Positions 58,003 through 64,000 of a stretch of 64,000 bases of DNA are shown here, piece after piece (within the stretch, counting starts at the first letter, position 1; each line of letters opens with the position of its first letter). The notes beneath the pieces are model-generated. The model was not told the origin of the DNA, did not search any database, and was given only the letters and a program-made list of their open reading frames with translations. The stretch is taken from the NCBI GenBank assembly GCA_038373885.1, contig JAWZYV010001850.1, positions 186,001-250,000 on the forward strand. The letters run 5' to 3'. The translations under genes and the position numbers were made by a program. The DNA is from Cheiracanthium punctorium. Taxonomy: Eukaryota; Arthropoda; Arachnida; Araneae; Cheiracanthiidae.

Positions 58003-58282
58003 TACTCTCTTAATAATCAAGAGTGAAAAACCAGTGCTGAGGAGTGATATATCACCCTACCTTCGTGACAAAAATCAGCCAACCTCCATAGAGTGAGAAA
58101 TCACTATTCTGAAGAGTGACATTTCTGACTCTGGACTAGGAGTGAGAATTCAAAAACCCACTCCGGGAAAGAGTGCCTCACTCTAAGGAAAGGGTGACAG
58201 CACGCCATCCCTTAAAGAGTGGAGCGCTCTGATCAAGAGTGAGGTATGACCCTTTTTAAGAGTGACCGCCACTTTTTATAGG
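58003..58282 (+). repeat. Cluster of GAGTGA short palindromic units
   Basis: About ten GAGTG(A) words spaced 20-30 bp apart, many paired with a nearby TCAC(C)CT or TCACT, e.g. GAGTGATATATCACCCT, AGAGTGAGAAATCACT, CCACTCCGGGAAAGAGTG, GAGTGGAGCGCTCT. The units form small hairpins in series. The flanks lack this word. Origin unknown. Confidence 0.75.
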
Positions 58283-58303
58283 GTGATTATTCGAGACCGT
58301 TTC

Positions 58304-58442
58304 CAGGGGTCCGGACCCTCCCCCCTCCCCAAAAAAATTGATTTTTGTTAATAAAATAATAATAATGACGTCTTTTTGTGAAAAATTCTGCCTTTTCCAC
58401 GGTTTGGACCCTGCCTGAAATTTTTGTCTGGGTACGGCCCTG
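58304..58442. mobile_element. hAT-like MITE, ends only weakly matched
   Basis: Starts CAGGGGTCCGGACCCTC and its right end inverted reads CAGGGCCGTACCCAG. Both begin CAGGG, as hAT MITEs often do, and the interior repeats a TTTGGACCCTGCC word. No 8-bp duplication is found, so it may be a composite of two ends. Confidence 0.5.
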
Positions 58443-58512
58443 GATTTATTCCTTGCATATGCCTTGCTTCTGGCTATCACTATTTTGGGGAAATTAAAAT
58501 AATTCCTTATAA

Positions 58513-58516
<4 letters not shown>

Positions 58517-58562
<46 letters not shown>
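58517..58562. repeat. (AT)n microsatellite
   Basis: About 23 AT units. Confidence 0.95.
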
Positions 58563-58565
<3 letters not shown>

Positions 58566-58639
58566 TGTATCTGGTAACAGCATTGATTATTATTATTTTT
58601 TAAATATTTGGGAAACATTAAAAGATATTTTCTATATAG

Positions 58640-59715
58640 CATCAATATTTATCCAATCTTGTGAATTCATTGAAAATAAAATCCAATATTATAAATTTAA
58701 TATTTTGCCCATTTGAAGTCAAATTTTAATACTATTGAATCTTAAAGTATTTGAAATTTATCAATAATATTGAGTGTATATTAGAAATATTTCCAATATT
58801 ATTAAGTACTAATTACTTTTAATTATTAAAATTTACATATATGTGAATACTTTGAGAGTAAAGACCCTTCCAGTATTGGTAAAAACTAGAGTTTAGCCCT
58901 GATATATGCTCAAAATGTTATTATTATTTGTACAATTTTAATTAACATATGAAATGTGTATTGATATATTAATTATATATTGAGAATATTTCTGAAGCAG
59001 TCTCACTACCAATGAACTTTTAAATATTAACTCAATATTGTGAAAACATTGATATCAAAAACCAATAATATTACAAAGTAGTAAGTGAACACATTGAGAA
59101 TAAACAGTTTCCAATATTGGTAAATAAAATTCCAATATTGGTAAAAATTAGCATTTAGGTCTGATAAATTCTCAAAATAACATTATACTTTCAGTATGAC
59201 TATACTAATACCTTTTCCACTGAATTTAACATACAAAAAAATATATTCTTAATATAGGGTTGTATTGGAAATATTTTTGAAGTAGCCCTCAATTGATAAA
59301 TTTTTTAATGTTAACTCAATATTGTTAAAAAAAAATTGAAAACAAAGATCAACTGTAACTTCGTCAAATGTATCAAATGTAACTTCGTACAAAGTAGCAA
59401 AGTTAATATTTGCCTCAGATATATTTAAAATGCATTTATAGTATTTGATGTACATTGGAAATATATTCAATATGGATAAGTAATTACTTTAACTTTATAC
59501 CATTTTTAATTTTTTTGGTTAATATTTACTCAATATTACACTGGGAATAAAGCTAGTATTGGTAAAAAGTAGAAAGTTGATATTTAACCTTTATATTGTA
59601 AAAATTATAAAACTTTGCTGCTATTGAATTTAAATTAAATATATTTAAAATGTATCTGCAATATCGAGCGCCTTGAAAATATTCTTCATATCGTACAAGT
59701 AAATATTTTTGCCGC
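58640..59715 (+). repeat. Degenerate AT-rich tandem array, ~190-290 bp units
   Basis: Three ordered anchors recur. ttaactcaatattg is at about 59026, 59310 and (diverged) 59523. (cc)a-tattggtaaaaa-tag is at 58870, 59131 and 59548. -gaaatattt- followed by a -agta/caagta word is at 58788, 58981, 59267, 59455 and 59672. The spacing is irregular because units have gained or lost pieces. No coding potential. Its 3' edge is a C-tract at 59726-59737. Confidence 0.65.
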
Positions 59716-59739
59716 ATTTACCTCCCCCCCCCCCCCAAG

Positions 59740-60508
59740 TTTGTCCATAGGCAATCTTTAATACATCATAGCTGGATATTGGGTATATCTATTAGAAGTC
59801 CAACATAAAATAGATTTCTCTATTAGAAATTTGAGGTGTGATCTCTCTAATGAGTAAATAACATCTATAATATACAGGTATCTGTATATATGTAGCATAG
59901 TTATAATAATTAAACTTCCAGAAGATCTTAAAGATCCAGAATATCCCAAAAATGGCTATCTATTTCATATTCAAAATATCCAAAGATCAGAAATTGATAC
60001 TTATTTCATATCCAGAACTTCTTAGATATCTATTTCTGGGCTATCTTGGATTATTGTCATGTTCAGAATGATCCATAACAGCTGGAAAATAAATTTTACG
60101 TAGCTCAATGGTACAAGTAATATCTGACCCCATGCATTTTTAGATTCTTGCTTTCATTCCAGTGAGTGAAATGTGGACTGTTGACACAAAACATACAGTA
60201 TTTAAAATAACAGCCTATTCTGAAATTAAACAGATTAAGAAGGAGTACAGAGTTTCATTTTAATAATCAGATGATGGCATCACTAAAAGGTACCCCCAAG
60301 AGTTCCACATGGTTACTAAAACAAACCTCCATAACCTCTAGATCTATTTAGTTACAGAATTCGTTAACAGTTTATGTTTTGTTTGGTTAGTCAAAACGTA
60401 ACAGGAATAGAAGTGAAAGTTTCAAAATGCTTGGAGGTGATCTGTATAGCCATTGAGCTATGTAAAATCCATCAGCAGGAGATTTATAAGAATTTTCTTT
60501 GTCTGCAG
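59740..60508. other. AT-rich stretch without a gene
   Basis: No element recognised. It ends with the pyrimidine-rich acceptor-like tract before 60509. Confidence 0.4.
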
Positions 60509-60650
60509 TACTATAACTTCATTTGAGGTAATCTGTGATCAAACAAGAATAGAAATAAGAGTTTCGGACATCCACATTACTCAACAGTGTGCAGAAATAT
60601 TTGATATGTTCAATGTTACCTTTTCTCCTGCTGAAATAAAAAATCCCTGA
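60509..60650 (+). CDS. Candidate terminal exon of an unidentified gene
   Basis: Follows aattttctttgtctgcag (AG at 60507-60508) and encodes about 46 residues to a TGA at 60648-60650. The peptide reads TITSFEVICDQTRIEIRVSD, then IHITQQCAEIFDMFNV, TFSPAEIKNP. The amphipathic, mixed composition without low complexity looks coding, and an AATAAA follows at about 60714-60719. The exon starts at codon position 3. The family is not recognised and no upstream exon was found. It is on the same strand as the 36489 and 45876 candidates. Confidence 0.35.
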
Positions 60651-61008
60651 AAGCTTATTTTTTACCTATGGTACATTTCAGAACAACTTTCACTTACAAC
60701 AGTATTAACAAAACAATAAAAATAGTTCATGATAAGATATTTATATAAAATCAAAAGAATACTAATAATTTTGATTTTTAAATAGGTTTTATTTTAAGCA
60801 TAATTTATTCAAACTTTCTTTTCAACTTTATTACAATTAACAAGTCTTTTTTTTTAATTTTAAATAAATAAGAAATGAACAGGATTGAATTGTTATCGAA
60901 AAGAAATTATTTGAAATTAAATTTCAGTCATTTATACGAACAAATACAAGAATTATGAAACACGAAAATAAGTTAAAAGAGCAATAGCTATCCTTTAATT
61001 GAAAACCA

Positions 61009-61040
61009 AAAATAAATAAATAAATAAATAAATAAATAAA
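61009..61040. repeat. (AAAT)n microsatellite
   Basis: Eight uninterrupted AAAT units. Confidence 0.95.
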
Positions 61041-62764
61041 CTAATTGTTGGGTAAATCAAAAATATAAATATATCTGCTGATAACCTCTGTTAATGTACA
61101 TATCATGTTTGGAAATTTAAGAGAATACCTATTTTTCTATTCTTTCCCCTCCCCCCAGAAAAAGGAATAAAATATTTCTAAAATGGAAACTACTTTATAT
61201 TGATTGATTTCTTTTTTTGTGAAAAGGGATAAAGAAATATTTTTGTGCAGGCCAATACATAAATAATATAAATCAAAACCAATTATTTCATAATTCCTCA
61301 ACAATGCCCATTTTGTTGAATACACCCAACATTTTTGTCTTGTCCAAAAACCATTATTTAAGGTTTAGAGGCATGAGCAAGAATACAGGTTAGAATCCTT
61401 AAAAAGTTCACCACCCAAGTCAGCCCCCCCAAGAAGACACCCCTCTTGTAGACTTGCCATAACGCAAAGAAATAATTGAAGTTTAGAGCATGAGGGTGAA
61501 CCATATTAACCTCCATAGATAATGTCTGGGTGAGGGGGGAGGGTGGTGATTCAAAGAAAAAGATTTTTTTTTTCACCTCTTAAAAAACCAAATTTCTGTT
61601 CTGAACATAATTTATACATACTTCAAAATAAAAGCCATTTCTTAATTTTTTAATATATATACACATTCATTTCTTTATTTATTTTTAAGTGTGATTTTAT
61701 TTATTTCAATTTCACTTTTACAGCAAAATAGCTACAAATTACTTAATCTTTTAAAAACTTCAAATTGAAAAAAAAATTCTTTTAATATAGATTTTATGCA
61801 AGAATTATTATACTATTGAAAACAGATTTAGAACAATAAATGAAAGTAAAGCCAGAAAAACTCATTAGTATGTTAGAACAAAGTTCAATTAATATGAGGG
61901 CCAAAAAAAAAGAAAGAAAAAACAGTTAATAAAAATATATAAGCAAAGTCTTAATAAAAACATGAGTAATGGAACTTCCAAGTCCAGAGTAGTCTTCAGC
62001 CTAGCAAATTTTAGTTTACGATGCGTTCTAAATTAAAAAAAAAATTTAAACTATTACAGAACTGCAGAAGTAAAAAATAGCCTACGAATTGAAAAAAGTG
62101 GAAGATATCTCTTATTGAGACTCATGCAGGTTTGAATGAATTATAAAAGCAATGGCAGTGAACACACAACAAATTATTACAAATTTGGTTTAATTGTATT
62201 ACATTGTTACATTTATATAAAATACAATCACTGGATTCAATATGAGTACTTCAATACTATTTCACATTCAGGGATTCTTCTAACAGCATCTGGAAGATAA
62301 AAATTATGACTTCAACAAGTAATTACAGAATTAAAAGTTAAAACATAACTGCTATTCTATCCTAATAAAAAAAGGGTACCCTCCCCCCTCCCCATAATTT
62401 GAATAAGACTGAAGAAAGGCTCAAAATCAGAAAGAGTTGGCAGCTAGAATATACTAGAGCATAAACTAGATCTATGTTAAATACATACAAAATAAAATTA
62501 GTTAAAATTAGTTTTGTGTGTACATGGATTAGTGTCAAATTTAAATCTCCAACTAAAGCACAGCTTAACACTTTCAACTAGGTGATGAATTTACAGAGGA
62601 ATAAGTCAGCAGATCTTTTCATTTGATTCAGAAAACATTTTGTTTATAGTTTCACTAAAATCGGAGGATAACTTTATAATAAAAAGTCTGCAAATCTACA
62701 TACATTTTGGAACACCTTTAGGAGCAGGTTAAATACAATTTTGGAACAGCACAAAAGCATACCG

Positions 62765-62843
62765 AAAAATGGTAATAATAAATACTTTCTTATTACCATT
62801 TTTCATATTACCATATTTATGTATGGTAATAATAAATACTTTC
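62765..62843. repeat. Two successive perfect hairpins plus direct repeat
   Basis: AAAAATGGTAATAA (62765-62778) pairs with 62790-62803; TATTACCATA (62806-62815) pairs with 62822-62831. ATGGTAATAATAAATACTTTC occurs directly at about 62769 and 62823. The arrangement (direct repeat plus alternating inverted arms) is the same as at 15518-15611. Confidence 0.8.
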
Positions 62844-63718
62844 AAGAAACATTTACATATACTGTAACCTTCTGAGTAAGAGAGGGAAGGGAAACAGGGT
62901 TCCTACTGTTAAAATTGTACAAATTATGAATAAATGAATAAAATAAAGATGTAGAATTTAAGCTGCCTTTTACATTTTAATTTTGCCACTGAACATAAAA
63001 GCAAATGGAAAAAAAACTGCAATAAAACCTAAATATAGCAGCTCAAAAAAAAAAAAAAAATCTATTTTTTTACCTGCAAAAAATAAAAGAAAAAAAACTT
63101 TAATTTTACAGATAAGAAATGCTTGTACTGTTTTATAAAATAATCTGTTCTCTATGTTCTATTAATATTAGAATATACTGATATGCAAAGTGATTGAGAG
63201 CACAAAATACTTTATTAAAAGTAAGGAACACATTGTAGGATTTACTTCACAAAATTTTATTCTGTGAGGTAAATCCTCTGAGGTAACACAAAAAAGAATA
63301 ATTGGGGACAGTATTGAAGCGAAAATCCCATATCAAAGCAATTTGGAATAAAATTATCCCTGAATCACAGTAACCTGTGCGTAATAACAAACATCAAACT
63401 AATAGTGACAAAATAAATATTAAACGCATTACTTACTATTGGTGAGTTAAATTTGCAAATTATTACAATCAATTAAAAAATAGAAAATATTCAGGACTTG
63501 TAATATATTTTAGGTACATCAAAAATTGAGTAAAAAATAAAGTGATAACTTTGCAATAAAAACTTTTCATGCACAGCAAGTAAAATATCATCAAATAACA
63601 ACATTCTTAGCAAAGATCACATCTATATGTGGAAGATAAACAAAAGAAATAAATAATTAAACGGAAGTTTGAAAATACTTTTCATATCCAGTCTGGTAAA
63701 TTACAAGGATTCAATGCT

Positions 63719-63867
63719 CAGAAGTGTAGCTAGAGGGGGACATTTGTCCCAGGGCATAGGATCCAAAAGGCACCAATTTGTATATAAAACTTTTTCCAGT
63801 GCATTTTGGTAAACAGGAAGTGATGCAAATTTGTTCTCGGGCACTGAAAATTCTTGCTACACCTCTG
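63719..63867. mobile_element. hAT-like MITE, 149 bp
   Basis: The left end CAGAAGTGTAGCTAGAGG and inverted right end CAGAGGTGTAGCAAGAATTT match well, and GGGCA/GGGCAC words lie further in. The expected 8-bp duplication is not visible (tcaatgct left, agtactga right), so one flank may have changed. Confidence 0.6.
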
Positions 63868-64000
63868 AGTACTGACCCCAATTAATAACCTAGATCTTCT
63901 TGAAGTCAGTTAAAAACTAGACTAAAGATATTTTTGAGTAATATTCAAATATACATATGACAACATGTGAACACTGACAAGGTTATTGCACTTTATTAAT

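Larger units (their letters stand above)
60651..63718. other. AT-rich stretch with simple sequence, no gene
   Basis: No coding region recognised. It contains an (AAAT)n run, hairpins at 62765-62831 and poly-A tracts (63046-63060). It could be 3' flank or intron. Confidence 0.45.

Noticed and set aside
58256..58645. 129-residue minus-strand frame
   Set aside because: Runs through the (AT)n microsatellite (Tyr-Ile repeats) and a MITE.

Overview
This is a eukaryotic, strongly AT-rich, non-coding window packed with decayed transposable elements. It has no operons, no rRNA and no complete conserved host gene. Tc1/mariner-type elements with helix-turn-helix N-termini, several hAT-type miniature elements (8-bp target duplications), tRNA-derived SINEs, a ruined Ty3/Gypsy pol and Helitron-like hairpin ends together suggest an arthropod, most probably a chelicerate such as a spider. 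That assignment is inference from the element repertoire, because no diagnostic host gene is readable.

Layout. 1-965: fold-back element whose transposase N-terminus runs into its own inverted repeat. 2.4-6.4 kb: degenerate ~200-bp repeat units split by a 2.6-kb hAT-like element with an 8-bp duplication. 6.5-7.3 kb: Tc1/mariner deletion derivative. 8.05-9.3 kb: dispersed repeat with an inverted partner at 47.5-48.8 kb. 10.6-11.7 kb: dead mariner-like transposase. 15.0-15.8 kb: a MITE, then three perfect hairpins. 17.7-20.1 kb: SINE-like piece and Gypsy pol remnant. 21.7-24.7 kb: three-level nest (family-X element > mariner > hAT MITE). 25.1-25.7 and 57.1-57.6 kb: Helitron-like pair. 29.2-29.8 kb: transposase C-terminus. 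35.0 and 39.3 kb: SINEs. 42.0-43.4 kb: an apparently intact Tc1-like element, the only full-length open transposase here. 44-47.5 kb: mosaic of element pieces, including a TTAA-flanked MITE and a small hAT MITE. 51.2 kb: hAT MITE. 52.1-56.15 kb: unclassified element with short terminal inverted repeats and a broken gene with acidic EAD/DTD/GxDY motifs, split by a second Tc1-like element whose transposase has one in-frame stop. 58.0-59.7 kb: two unusual repeat arrays.

Host coding potential is limited to three short + strand stretches (36489-36673, 45876-45977, 60509-60650). Each follows a plausible splice acceptor and ends in a stop, so they may be terminal exons; none could be identified. The window is best read as intron or intergenic DNA shaped by nested transposition. 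The main candidates for novelty are the 5'-end inverted-duplication element at 1-965, the element carrying the PIN/FEN-like acidic-motif protein at 52.1-56.15 kb, the conserved hairpin plus CTRR ends, and the clustered perfect hairpins.
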